Shown: piece after piece, positions 40,999 to 49,497 of the stretch | Position numbering within the stretch: the stretch's first letter is position 1 | How the letters are laid out: each line of letters opens with the position of its first letter | Assembly: GCF_007971025.1 (NCBI RefSeq) | Contig: NZ_CP042436.1 | Location: 5,288,834 to 5,352,833, forward strand | Length of the DNA: 64,000 nucleotides | DNA from: Mucilaginibacter ginsenosidivorans | Lineage (GTDB): Bacteria; Bacteroidota; Bacteroidia; Sphingobacteriales; Sphingobacteriaceae | Reading direction: 5' to 3' | Notes under the pieces: generated by a model | Databases searched by the model: none | What the model was told of the DNA's origin: nothing | The model's input: the letters and a program-made list of their open reading frames with translations, nothing else | Translations under genes and position numbers: made by a program

Positions 40999-42471
40999 TT
41001 ATTTCCCTTTATAGTCCGACAGTTCAACGCTGTCAAATTTCGTTAACGACTCTTTATAGAATTCGGCATGTGACGGATCGACATGTCCATCGGCCATTAA
41101 TTTCTTTTTAGCCTGCTCGCTCGAGCTCTTCAGCAACAGTTTTACTTCGGCCATTGCTATTGAAGGGAAAACCCTGATGAACAGCAGGAACATAGTAAAG
41201 AACAAGCCGATAGAGCCAACGAATACGCTCATATCAACCCAGGTCGGATAGAACATGGCCCAGCTTGATGGTATAAAGTCGCGGTGAAGCGAGATCACGA
41301 TGATCACAAAACGTTCGAACCACATACCGATGTTTACCACGATAGACAATACCCACGACACAGGGATGTTCGTACGCACCTTTTTGAACCACATCATCTG
41401 GGTCATCAGTACGTTACAGCCGTACATCATACAGCCTGCCCACCAGTACGGGCCGGTAAACCTGTTAAGGAAAGTATATTGTTCGTACTCGCCGCCTGAA
41501 TAGTAAGCGATGAAGAATTCTGTCAGATAAGCCACACCGACAATAGAACCTGTCAAAAGGATGATCTTGTTCATCGATTCGATGTGGAACATGGTGATAT
41601 AGTTCTCCAGGCCTAATACCTTACGCGCTACAAGTAACAGTGTTTGCACCATGGCAAAACCCGAGAAGATAGCACCCGCAACGAAATAAGGCGGGAATAT
41701 GGTAGTGTGCCATCCCGGCTCCAGCGATGTGGCAAAGTCCATGGATACTATGGTGTGCACTGAAAGTACCAGCGGGGTCGAAACACCTGCCAGGATCAGC
41801 GATACGGTCTCGAAACGCTGCCAGGTTTTTACAGAGCCTGTCCAGCCGAACGAGCATATAGAATATATCCTGCGGCGGATGCCGGTTGCACGGTCGCGGA
41901 TGGTTGCCAGATCGGGTAATAAACCTGTATACCAGAATAATAGTGATACCGAGAAGTACGTCGAGATAGCGAACACGTCCCATACCAGCGGCGAATTGAA
42001 GTTAACCCACAGAGAACCAAACTGGTTTGGCAGCGGCAGCGGCCAGTAAGCCAGCCACGGACGGCCCATGTGCGATACGACATAAGTAGCCGCACAAATT
42101 ACCGCGAAGATGGTCATCGCCTCGGCAGAGCGGTTAATAGAGTTACGCCAGTTTTGACGGAAGAGCAATAAGATAGCCGAAATAAGCGTTCCGGCGTGAC
42201 CGATACCTACCCACCACACGAAACCGGTGATGTCCCAGGCCCAGCCAACTGTTTTGTTCAAGCCCCACGAACCTATACCAAACCAAAATGTCCAGCTTAC
42301 GGCAAACACCCACAGCAACGCGCCAAGCGATGATATGGTGAAGCCTATCCACCAGGCTTTATTGGGCATATTTTCTACCGGTCTAAGGATATCATCCGTT
42401 ATTTTGGCGTAGGTAATATTCTCGCCGGTAATTAACGGTTCCCTTATTATTGATTCTTGATGAGATGCCAT
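40999..42471 (-). CDS. actC: Alternative complex III subunit ActC (NrfD family)
   Basis: A 490-residue polytopic protein of the NrfD/PsrC family with about ten transmembrane helices. WWIGFTISSLGALLWVFAVS, WVGIGHAGTLISAILLLFRQ, HMGRPWLAYWPLPLPNQFGS and SVHTIVSMDFATSLEPGWH are family hallmarks, the last holding conserved His and Asp of the quinol-binding region. ActC is the main quinol-oxidising membrane subunit next to the ActB iron-sulfur protein. It lies 26 bases after actB and two before actD. The C-terminal tail (KKKLMADGHVDPSHAEFYKE) is soluble. Confidence 0.92.
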   Translation of the reverse strand: MASHQESIIREPLITGENITYAKITDDILRPVENMPNKAWWIGFTISSLGALLWVFAVSWTFWFGIGSWGLNKTVGWAWDITGFVWWVGIGHAGTLISAILLLFRQNWRNSINRSAEAMTIFAVICAATYVVSHMGRPWLAYWPLPLPNQFGSLWVNFNSPLVWDVFAISTYFSVSLLFWYTGLLPDLATIRDRATGIRRRIYSICSFGWTGSVKTWQRFETVSLILAGVSTPLVLSVHTIVSMDFATSLEPGWHTTIFPPYFVAGAIFSGFAMVQTLLLVARKVLGLENYITMFHIESMNKIILLTGSIVGVAYLTEFFIAYYSGGEYEQYTFLNRFTGPYWWAGCMMYGCNVLMTQMMWFKKVRTNIPVSWVLSIVVNIGMWFERFVIIVISLHRDFIPSSWAMFYPTWVDMSVFVGSIGLFFTMFLLFIRVFPSIAMAEVKLLLKSSSEQAKKKLMADGHVDPSHAEFYKESLTKFDSVELSDYKGK

Positions 42472-42497
42472 ATTGTATAAATATCTCTTGTTATAGT

Positions 42498-45400
42498 TTA
42501 TGCTAATGTTTCTGCAGTGTTCCTAACTTTCACCTGGTAGCCAATACCCGGTTTAACGCCAAGCTCTTCCAACACATAATAAGTTCTTTCGCTCTTCAGC
42601 AGTTGCGAAACTTCGGAATTAGGATCGCTTGCATTACCAAACACGATAGCGTTGGTTGGGCATGTTTGCTGGCAGGCCATTTTGATATCGCCGTCTTTAA
42701 GCGGGCGTTTTTCAATTTTAGCTTTCAGCTTACCGGCCTGGATACGCTGGATACACATAGAGCATTTTTCCATTACACCGCGGAAACGGGTTGTAACATC
42801 AGGGTTCAATACCAGGTGTGTATGTTCGTTGATCAGGTAATTGTCAAAGCGTGAGTCGTTCCAGTAGTTAAACCAGTTAAAGCGGCGCACTTTGTACGGG
42901 CAGTTGTTAGCGCAGTAACGGGTACCCACGCAGCGGTTATAAGCCATGTGGTTTATACCTTCGCTGGAGTGTACGGTAGCCAGTACCGGGCAAACCGTTT
43001 CGCATGGAGCATGATCGCAATGCTGGCAAAGCATCGGCTGGTAAACAACCGCTACATTATCCAGGTCCTTCAGATCCTCTATTTCTTTTTCTTCAGTTAT
43101 CGATTTACCTTCTTCATTGAAGCTGTAGTAACGGTCGATACGGATCCAGTGCATTTCGCGGCGGCGGCGAACCTCGTCACGGCCTACAACAGGCACGTTA
43201 TTTTCGGCGCTGCACGCTACCACGCAGGCACCGCAACCGGTACAGGCATTCAGGTCTATCGCCATCACCCAATTGTATTGCGGGTGCTCGTAATCGTCCC
43301 AAAGGTCTTCGTATTCTTTATGTTTCAATGAACCGCCGCTGTTTGAAGACGGGTCCTTTACATATTCTTTAAATGTAGTTTCGCGGATAACATTACGGCC
43401 CTCGATAGAGTGGTGCGTCTGGGTTTGGGCCAGTATCACGTTATCGCCGGTTGTGCTTATGGCAGCAACAGTAGCGGTTTGGAAAGTTCCGTTTACAAAA
43501 TTCAGGAACGGATAAACATTTTTACCTACGCCCTGCCCTACCGGACCAGCTTCTGTACGGCCGTAACCAAGGGCTATTGAAATAGTTCCCTGTGCCTGGC
43601 CCGGCTGCACCAATATTGGCAACGCAATGGTATAGCTTGTATTGTTATTCGGATTCTTTACTTCGATATTGATCACATCGCCCTGTACGTAACCGGCCTT
43701 CTTCATATCGGTCGGCGACATGGCAGCAAAGTTGTCCCAGGTAACTTTCGATACCGGGTCGGGCAGTTCCTGCAGCCATGGGTTATTGGCACGCTTACCA
43801 TCGCGCAAAGCGATAGACTGGTAAAGCTGAACTTCGTATTGTTTATCACCCTTAGCTTCAAGCGTGGTGCCCTGGTTAAGGATGGTTTGTGCCACGCCGT
43901 TAAGATCCTTGGCAAATGAATAGCTTCCGGCAGGTTTGTCGGCAACTTTTACAAAGCCGGTCTGCAACAAAGCTTCCCAGCCCTTTTGGCCCGATAAGCC
44001 GCCCTTAGCAAGTAGTTCCTTATCCCAGGTATTCCTTACATACGTGTAATAATCTTTAACTGTGCTGTCCGACCATACCATCAGGCTTTGTTCGGCCTGG
44101 CGGGTATCGTATACCGGGTTGATGGTTGGCTGTATCACGGTATAGTAACCCTCGATGGCGTTACCATCACCCCACGATTCAAGGTAGTAATGGTTTGGCG
44201 CAACAACGTTACATATAACAGAAGTTTCGTCCTTACGATCGGCGAAGGTCACCTTCAGGCGCACTTTCTTCAAGGCATCCTTAATGGCCTGCCCGTTATG
44301 GTATTCGTAAACCGGGTTTGAGTTGAGGAAGAATACGGCGTCAACTTCGCCGCGGTTCATTTCGCCAACAAAATCGGTAAATTCGGCATCGTTGCCTTTA
44401 TATTGATTTGAATAATTATCCAGGTCGATGGTAGTACCATAGCTTCCTAATTGGGCGTTGATGGCATTTACCAGTATTTGTTTGGCTACGTCGTTGCTTC
44501 CGCAAACTACAAGCGCCTTACCCTGTGCAGCTTTCAGCTCGGCGGCAACCAGTTTAACTGCTTTATCAGCCGAGGTATTGCCCAGAGGTTTGCTCCCCGG
44601 CAACGTGGTGCCCGTTACGGCATTGTAAAGGTTTACTAGGGCCAATCCTTCTTCTGAAGGTTTGATCAGGATACGGGTATCAGCATTTGAACCTGTCAGG
44701 CTCATACCGGTTTCGAACTGGATATGACGAGACATTTTTTTGTTCGCCAGCGATTTGCTGCCACGGTTCTTAACCCACTGTCCCATAAATTCGGAAGGCG
44801 ATATCCAGGTACCGAGGAAATCGGCGCCGAAGCTCACGATCACATCAGCCTTGTCAAAATTGTAATGCGGGATAACCGCTTTACCGAAACTGTTCTGGTT
44901 AGCCTGGATAATGCCGGTGTAAGATACCGCATCATAAGTAATATGCTTGGTGTTTGGATATTGTGCAATAAAATCGGCAATTACAGCTAAAGTAGAGGGG
45001 CTGTTGATAGTTGAAGTTACCAGCCTGATCTTTTTGCCGCCTGTTTTGATAGCGCCAAGCTCCCGTTTAACAAAAGTATCTATTTCGTTCCAGCTCGAAT
45101 CGCCGCCGTCAAGCATCGGGTTGTTCAGCCGGTTGTAGTCGTAAAGATCAAGAACGGAAGCTTGCGCCTGTGCGCTCAAACCGCCTTTTGCCAAAACATC
45201 ATTCGGGTTACCTTCAACTTTGATCGGGCGGCCCTCACGGGTTTTTACAAGGATAGCGTGACCGTCGTATGTAGAAACATAATAGTTAGCCACACCCGGG
45301 GTTACCTCTTCCGGTTTTATAAGGTAAGGGATGGATTTATGTACCGGTACTTTCTGACAAGCTGCCAGTGTAACAGCGCCTACGCCGAAGCCTAATGCCT

Positions 45401-45560
45401 TTAAAAAATCGCGGCGCGGTGTTTTGCCCATCAATCCGCCACCACTCAACACTTCCTCGATAGGGATCGGCTCGGCAAACTCATGTTTATTTTTCTCAAC
45501 AAATTCCGGCTCGTTGTTTAGTTCTTCTAAACCCTTCCAGTATTTTTTATTGCTGTCCAT
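42498..45560 (-). CDS. actB: Alternative complex III iron-sulfur protein ActB (molybdopterin-like fusion)
   Basis: A 1020-residue periplasmic subunit. It has a Tat signal (TPRRDFLKALGFGVGAVTLA) and a Cys in AACQK that could be lipidated. The first 750 or so residues resemble a molybdopterin oxidoreductase (KVEGNPNDVLAKG, VVAPNHYYLESWGDG) but lack obvious cofactor ligands, as known for ActB. The C-terminal part carries iron-sulfur motifs: CTGCGACVVACSAENNVPVV, CQHCDHAPCETVCP, CVGTRYCANNCP and CSMC followed by CQQTCP. It relays electrons from quinol to ActA. It lies 37 bases after actA and 26 before actC. Confidence 0.93.
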   Translation of the reverse strand: MDSNKKYWKGLEELNNEPEFVEKNKHEFAEPIPIEEVLSGGGLMGKTPRRDFLKALGFGVGAVTLAACQKVPVHKSIPYLIKPEEVTPGVANYYVSTYDGHAILVKTREGRPIKVEGNPNDVLAKGGLSAQAQASVLDLYDYNRLNNPMLDGGDSSWNEIDTFVKRELGAIKTGGKKIRLVTSTINSPSTLAVIADFIAQYPNTKHITYDAVSYTGIIQANQNSFGKAVIPHYNFDKADVIVSFGADFLGTWISPSEFMGQWVKNRGSKSLANKKMSRHIQFETGMSLTGSNADTRILIKPSEEGLALVNLYNAVTGTTLPGSKPLGNTSADKAVKLVAAELKAAQGKALVVCGSNDVAKQILVNAINAQLGSYGTTIDLDNYSNQYKGNDAEFTDFVGEMNRGEVDAVFFLNSNPVYEYHNGQAIKDALKKVRLKVTFADRKDETSVICNVVAPNHYYLESWGDGNAIEGYYTVIQPTINPVYDTRQAEQSLMVWSDSTVKDYYTYVRNTWDKELLAKGGLSGQKGWEALLQTGFVKVADKPAGSYSFAKDLNGVAQTILNQGTTLEAKGDKQYEVQLYQSIALRDGKRANNPWLQELPDPVSKVTWDNFAAMSPTDMKKAGYVQGDVINIEVKNPNNNTSYTIALPILVQPGQAQGTISIALGYGRTEAGPVGQGVGKNVYPFLNFVNGTFQTATVAAISTTGDNVILAQTQTHHSIEGRNVIRETTFKEYVKDPSSNSGGSLKHKEYEDLWDDYEHPQYNWVMAIDLNACTGCGACVVACSAENNVPVVGRDEVRRRREMHWIRIDRYYSFNEEGKSITEEKEIEDLKDLDNVAVVYQPMLCQHCDHAPCETVCPVLATVHSSEGINHMAYNRCVGTRYCANNCPYKVRRFNWFNYWNDSRFDNYLINEHTHLVLNPDVTTRFRGVMEKCSMCIQRIQAGKLKAKIEKRPLKDGDIKMACQQTCPTNAIVFGNASDPNSEVSQLLKSERTYYVLEELGVKPGIGYQVKVRNTAETLA

Positions 45561-45597
45561 TTAAGCTATATAAACTGTAATGTTTCTCAAATATTTA

Positions 45598-46881
45598 TTA
45601 ATAGTGGCACTTGCCGCACTCGATACCGCCCATCATCGCTTCGGTCACTTTCTCACCTTTCCTGATCATTTCGTGAACCGCTTCCATTTTTTCGTAGTAA
45701 GCGTTGCCCTTTGTATTAACCTCGGTACGCCTGTGGCACTGGATACACCATTTCATTGTAAGCGGCGAATATTGATAAACCTCCTTCATGGTCTCAACAG
45801 GGCCGTGGCAGGTTTGGCATTTCAAACCCTGTACCTTAACGTGCTGCGAGTGATTGAAGTAAGCAAAATCGGGCAGGTTGTGGATGCGAACCCACTGCAC
45901 CGGCCTCATTTTGGTGCTATCGTATTTCTGTGTCTGCGGATCGTATCCAAGTGCATCATATATCTTGTGTATTTCGGCAGATGGCGCATTAGAACCTTTC
46001 AGTCCCGTGATCACCTTGTGGCAGTTCATACACACATTTAAAGAAGGGATAGAGGCATTTTTCGATTTGTAAGCCCCCGAGTGGCAATACTGGCAATTGA
46101 TCTTCATAGCGCCTGCGTGCAGGTCGTGCGGGAACTTGATCGGCTGAACAGGTTGATAACCCTGGTGAACATCGGTGTTCCACATCGTCATCCAGGTCCA
46201 GCCACCGCCGGCAATAGATACACACAGCAATACAAAGAATACAAACTTTTTATTTTTCGCAAGCTTTTTGATACCTGCATACTTATCAACCTGTACTTCT
46301 TCAACAGGAGCAGGCTCAACCAGCAGGTCGGGCTTGTTTGCTATCAGGCGTTCAAGGGTTTTAACAACCTTGTTCAATACCAGGATAACAATAAAGGCTA
46401 CGATGATAACACCGATAAGGCCGAATATCATGATATTGCTCGGACCCTTGTCGGTTTCTACAGCACCGCCAGGGGGCTGTTTTTTAGCATTATCCTGTAT
46501 CGTCTTCCACTCGGTACGCACATAAGTTAAAATGTTCGTAACGTCGGCATCGGTCAGGTCGGTAAACACCGTCATGCCCGACTGGTTATACTCGTTGTAG
46601 ATAGCGAGGGCTTTAGGGTCCTTTGCTGCGATGAGTGCCGAGTTGTTCTGGATCCATTTTACCAGGAACTTTTCGTCAGTTTCCTTATCAAGCTGCGGGC
46701 CCAAAGCGGGACCGATCAAACGATCCTTGATCTTATGGCATGTGGTACATTTCGCTTCAAATATGGTTTTGCCTTTGGCGGCGTCTCCCTGCGCATAAGC
46801 AGAAAGCCCCAAAATAGTAAAACCAGCAACAAGCAGAACCGACCTTGAGAATTGTTTTAAAATCAATGAGATGCTTCTCAT
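45598..46881 (-). CDS. actA: Alternative complex III multiheme cytochrome ActA (six CXXCH)
   Basis: A 427-residue protein with six heme-binding CXXCH motifs. A signal peptide (MRSISLILKQFSRSVLLVAG) is followed by a mono-heme cytochrome c domain with KCTTCHK and a C-terminal helix pattern (LTDADVTNILTYVRTEWK), a transmembrane helix (IMIFGLIGVIIVAFIVILVL), a second helix (FVFFVLLCVSIAGGG), and a pentaheme part with CQYCH, CMNCH, CQTCH, CIQCH and CGKCH, the last at the very C-terminus. Known ActA proteins are pentaheme, so the N-terminal mono-heme domain looks like a fusion. It starts the act-cox operon and carries electrons from ActB to ActE. Confidence 0.92.
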   Translation of the reverse strand: MRSISLILKQFSRSVLLVAGFTILGLSAYAQGDAAKGKTIFEAKCTTCHKIKDRLIGPALGPQLDKETDEKFLVKWIQNNSALIAAKDPKALAIYNEYNQSGMTVFTDLTDADVTNILTYVRTEWKTIQDNAKKQPPGGAVETDKGPSNIMIFGLIGVIIVAFIVILVLNKVVKTLERLIANKPDLLVEPAPVEEVQVDKYAGIKKLAKNKKFVFFVLLCVSIAGGGWTWMTMWNTDVHQGYQPVQPIKFPHDLHAGAMKINCQYCHSGAYKSKNASIPSLNVCMNCHKVITGLKGSNAPSAEIHKIYDALGYDPQTQKYDSTKMRPVQWVRIHNLPDFAYFNHSQHVKVQGLKCQTCHGPVETMKEVYQYSPLTMKWCIQCHRRTEVNTKGNAYYEKMEAVHEMIRKGEKVTEAMMGGIECGKCHY

Positions 46882-46965
46882 AAAGTGTATTTATGCTAAA
46901 TAATTTCGTGTATTATCTGTTTGAAACCAATTGCAGACGTATTAATCGTTCAGATTTTTCAGCCA

Positions 46966-46999
46966 CAAAAGTAAAATTTATTACAGTATGGCTGACAAA
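46966..46999 (-). promoter_or_regulatory. Putative promoter of the act-cox operon
   Basis: On the minus strand TTTG (46996-46999) and TACTTTTG (46966-46973) lie 22 bases apart, close to the Bacteroidota -33/-7 arrangement. The predicted transcription start is about 80 bases before the actA ATG, leaving a long leader. Confidence 0.5.
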
Positions 47000-47043
47000 T
47001 TAATGACAGTTATATATAATTTATAATCGTTCTAAATAAATAC

Positions 47044-47080
47044 AAAAAGCCCTTAAAACAGGTCGTATGGGCATTTTTTT
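47044..47080. terminator. Probable terminator between the DHS-like gene and the act operon
   Basis: A stem GCCC (47049-47052) with GGGC (47069-47072) is flanked by an A run on the left and a T run on the right, so it would end transcription in either direction. The stem is short. It lies about 60 bases after the DHS-like stop codon. Confidence 0.4.
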
Positions 47081-47137
47081 AATCAACGGGCTTAAATAGG
47101 TTTTATAATACAATATTAACTTTTTTTGAATTAATAT

Positions 47138-48118
47138 TTATTGTTTTAACAGCCACGCAAAAATTAACGGCGCTACAATGGTTGCGTCCGACTCAACTAT
47201 AAACTTAGGGGTGTTAATGTCGAGCTTGCCCCAGGTTATCTTTTCGTTGGGTACGGCACCCGAGTATGAACCGTATGACGTGGTTGAATCTGATATCTGG
47301 CAGAAGTAGCTCCAGAAGGGAATATTCTCCATTTCCATGTCCTGGTAAAGCATTGGCACCACGCATATCGGGAAGTCGCCGGCAATACCGCCGCCGATCT
47401 GGAAAAAGCCTACACCTTTGCCTTCCGAATTCTTCACATACCAGTCGGCCAGCCAGGCCATGTACTCGATACCGCTTTTCATGGTAGTGGCTTTGATCTG
47501 CCCTTTGATAACATAAGAAGCGAAAATATTGCCCATAGTTGAATCTTCCCATCCGGGCACAACTATCGGCAGGTTCTTTTCGGCAGCCGCCAGCATCCAC
47601 GAATTTTTGGGGTCTATCTCGTAATACTGTTTCAGTTCGCCGCTCAGCAGTATCTTGTACATGTATTCGTGCGGGAAGTATCGTTCGCCGTTATCGTCGG
47701 CATCTTTCCATATTTTGTGAATATGCTTTTGCAGCCGTCTGAACGCTTCTTCTTCGGGGATACAGGTATCGGTAACCCGGTTGTAGTGATTTTCCAACAG
47801 TTCCCATTCATCGGTTGGGCTCAGGTCGCGGTAATGCGGCACACGTTTGTAATGTGAGTGGGCCACCAGGTTCATAATATCCTCTTCCAAATTGGCGCCG
47901 GTACATGAGATGATGGCAATTTTATCCTGGCGGATCATTTCGGCCAACGAGATACCCAATTCGGCCGTGCTCATGGCACCTGCAAGGGTCACCATCATTT
48001 TACCACCCTCGGCTAAATGTGTTTCGTATCCTTTGGCTGCGTCCATTAGTGCCGCGGCATTAAAATGCAGGTAATTTTTCTCAATAAACTGGGAGATAGG
48101 TCCTCGTGTGTTGCTCAT
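47138..48118 (-). CDS. Deoxyhypusine synthase-like enzyme
   Basis: A 326-residue cytosolic protein of the deoxyhypusine synthase family. The NAD-binding region shows MMVTLAGAMSTAELGISLAE and IAIISCTGANLEEDIMNLVA. The active-site element GAVPNEKITWGKLD keeps the catalytic lysine (Lys298), matching the eukaryotic GARPDEAxSWGKI motif. QIGGGIAGDFPICVVPMLYQ is also typical. In eukaryotes and archaea the enzyme modifies eIF5A, which bacteria lack. Bacterial members, where tested, make homospermidine, so a polyamine role is more likely than protein modification here. It is a single gene with a TAnnTTTG element upstream and is divergent from an outer-membrane protein gene. Confidence 0.88.
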   Translation of the reverse strand: MSNTRGPISQFIEKNYLHFNAAALMDAAKGYETHLAEGGKMMVTLAGAMSTAELGISLAEMIRQDKIAIISCTGANLEEDIMNLVAHSHYKRVPHYRDLSPTDEWELLENHYNRVTDTCIPEEEAFRRLQKHIHKIWKDADDNGERYFPHEYMYKILLSGELKQYYEIDPKNSWMLAAAEKNLPIVVPGWEDSTMGNIFASYVIKGQIKATTMKSGIEYMAWLADWYVKNSEGKGVGFFQIGGGIAGDFPICVVPMLYQDMEMENIPFWSYFCQISDSTTSYGSYSGAVPNEKITWGKLDINTPKFIVESDATIVAPLIFAWLLKQ

Positions 48119-48141
48119 TTCGCTGTTCTCTAAATTTGGCG

Positions 48142-48149
48142 CAAAATTA
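48142..48149 (-). promoter_or_regulatory. Putative -7 promoter element for the DHS-like gene
   Basis: The minus strand reads TAATTTTG, a match to TAnnTTTG, 24 bases before the ATG at 48118. Confidence 0.45.
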
Positions 48150-48165
48150 GCTTTTTTGTTTATAG

Positions 48166-48248
48166 TTTAGTGATTAGTTAATCAGTGATTTGCGATCAGG
48201 GGCTAAATTAACAAATTACTAATCACAAGTTAACCAGTCACAAATTCC
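48166..48248. repeat. Fold-back word repeat in a divergent promoter region
   Basis: Nine-base arms GTGATTAGT (48170-48178) and ACTAATCAC (48218-48226) are surrounded by related words (TTAATCAGTGATT, AAGTTAACCAGTCAC). The words are similar to the GACTAATGAC units at 13565-13590. It ends directly at the -7 element of the outer-membrane protein gene. Confidence 0.5.
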
Positions 48249-48256
48249 TACCTTTG
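48249..48256 (+). promoter_or_regulatory. Putative -7 promoter element for the outer-membrane protein gene
   Basis: TACCTTTG matches TAnnTTTG exactly and lies 15 bases before the ATG at 48272, supporting that start. Confidence 0.5.
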
Positions 48257-48271
48257 CGCCTTCAACCTGCT

Positions 48272-49405
48272 ATGAAAAAACTGCTTGTACTATCTCTTAT
48301 TTTATTTTGCTTTCAACAGTCACAGGCGCAGGGTATCAAAAAGTTCATCAAAAAGATGTATTTTGATAAGGATAGCACGAAACACAGCAGTTTTGTGGTG
48401 CTGCCTATAATCACGTCGGCGCCGGAGACCGGACTGGAAGTGGGCGGCGCAGGCTTGTACTCTTTTTATTCGGATACCGTTGCGGCCAACCATACCAGGG
48501 TGTCTAACATCTACCCATATATATCAGTAACTACCAAGGGACAGAGCCATTTCAGTGTGAGCACCGATCACTGGAGTACGAAAAATCTATATCATTATAC
48601 CGCCTCGGTAAGTTATATCAATTACCCTTTTAATTTTTACGGCATAGGTAATAATACCCGCAAGGCCGATGCAGATCATGTGGATGAAAAGCGTTTTAAA
48701 CTGGATATAAGCGATGCGAAACTGGTTACCAAAAATCTTTATGCGGGTTTTGTGGCCGGCGCCTACCATTACGCTTATTTTGATACCCCGCCAACCGGCA
48801 TCTTTATAACTGATCCGCAAATTGAGAACCGCGACGGCGGCGGAGGCGTTTACATAGGCCCCAGCCTGGTTTTTGATAACCGCGATAACAACACCTACAC
48901 TACCAATGGGCTTATCATTAATGCTTATTATAAGCTGATGAAGGGTGTATTTTCCGATAACGGTTATACGGGTGGATTTTTCGGTATTGAATATTCGCAG
49001 TTTTTCAAGCTGAACAGCAAATTGATACTTGGACTGGATATCCAGGAACAAAGCCTTACGGGCGGCTCTTCGCCTTTTTACCTGCTGCCTGCACTTGGCA
49101 GCGATGAAATGATGCGCGGTTATTACAACGGGCGGTATCGCGACCGCAATTTCATCGCCGGGCAAACCGAACTCCGTTACCGCATAAGCGACCGCATTGG
49201 TATCGTCGGATTCTTAGGAGCTGGAGAAGTGGCACACGGGAATTTTTCTGCGCGCACCCTAAAACCGAATTATGGTGGCGGGCTGCGTTATTTCTTCGAT
49301 ACGGAAAAAGGCCTCAGCATCCGTGCTGATTACGGCATCGGGCAAAAAGTTAGCGGTGAGCAGCGGCAAAGCGGGTTTTATATTGGATTGGGGCAGGCGT
49401 TTTGA
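48272..49405 (+). CDS. BamA/TamA-type outer-membrane beta-barrel protein
   Basis: A 377-residue protein. The start at 48272 gives MKKLLVLSLILFCFQQSQAQ, a signal peptide. The mature protein begins with a short basic segment (GIKKFIKKMYFDKDSTK), and the rest is alternating amphipathic strands ending in Phe (YIGLGQAF), the outer-membrane insertion signal. PETGLEVGGAGLYSFY, GPSLVFDNRDNNTYTTNG and GGLRYFFDTEKGLSIRADYG match the surface-antigen (Bac_surface_Ag) barrel of BamA/TamA relatives, without POTRA domains. It is probably an outer-membrane transporter or insertase-like barrel. The gene is single and ends in a shared fold-back element facing a methyltransferase gene. Confidence 0.85.
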   Translation: MKKLLVLSLILFCFQQSQAQGIKKFIKKMYFDKDSTKHSSFVVLPIITSAPETGLEVGGAGLYSFYSDTVAANHTRVSNIYPYISVTTKGQSHFSVSTDHWSTKNLYHYTASVSYINYPFNFYGIGNNTRKADADHVDEKRFKLDISDAKLVTKNLYAGFVAGAYHYAYFDTPPTGIFITDPQIENRDGGGGVYIGPSLVFDNRDNNTYTTNGLIINAYYKLMKGVFSDNGYTGGFFGIEYSQFFKLNSKLILGLDIQEQSLTGGSSPFYLLPALGSDEMMRGYYNGRYRDRNFIAGQTELRYRISDRIGIVGFLGAGEVAHGNFSARTLKPNYGGGLRYFFDTEKGLSIRADYGIGQKVSGEQRQSGFYIGLGQAF

Positions 49406-49497
49406 TGTGCAGATGCGTGGATGTGCAGATATGCAGATCAATAAATTCTTCATTTTTCAATCATTTGCACATCTGCACATTTGAAATCTGCACATCA
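49406..49497. repeat. Fold-back word repeat between convergent genes
   Basis: The left half (49406-49440) contains words such as GATGTGCAGAT and ATGCAGAT. The right half (49461-49497) is largely its reverse complement (ATTTGCACATCTGCACAT, ATCTGCACATC). About 36-base arms pair imperfectly around a 20-base AT-rich loop. It occupies the whole gap between two converging genes and probably acts as a bidirectional terminator. The same words occur at 13532-13566. Confidence 0.6.
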
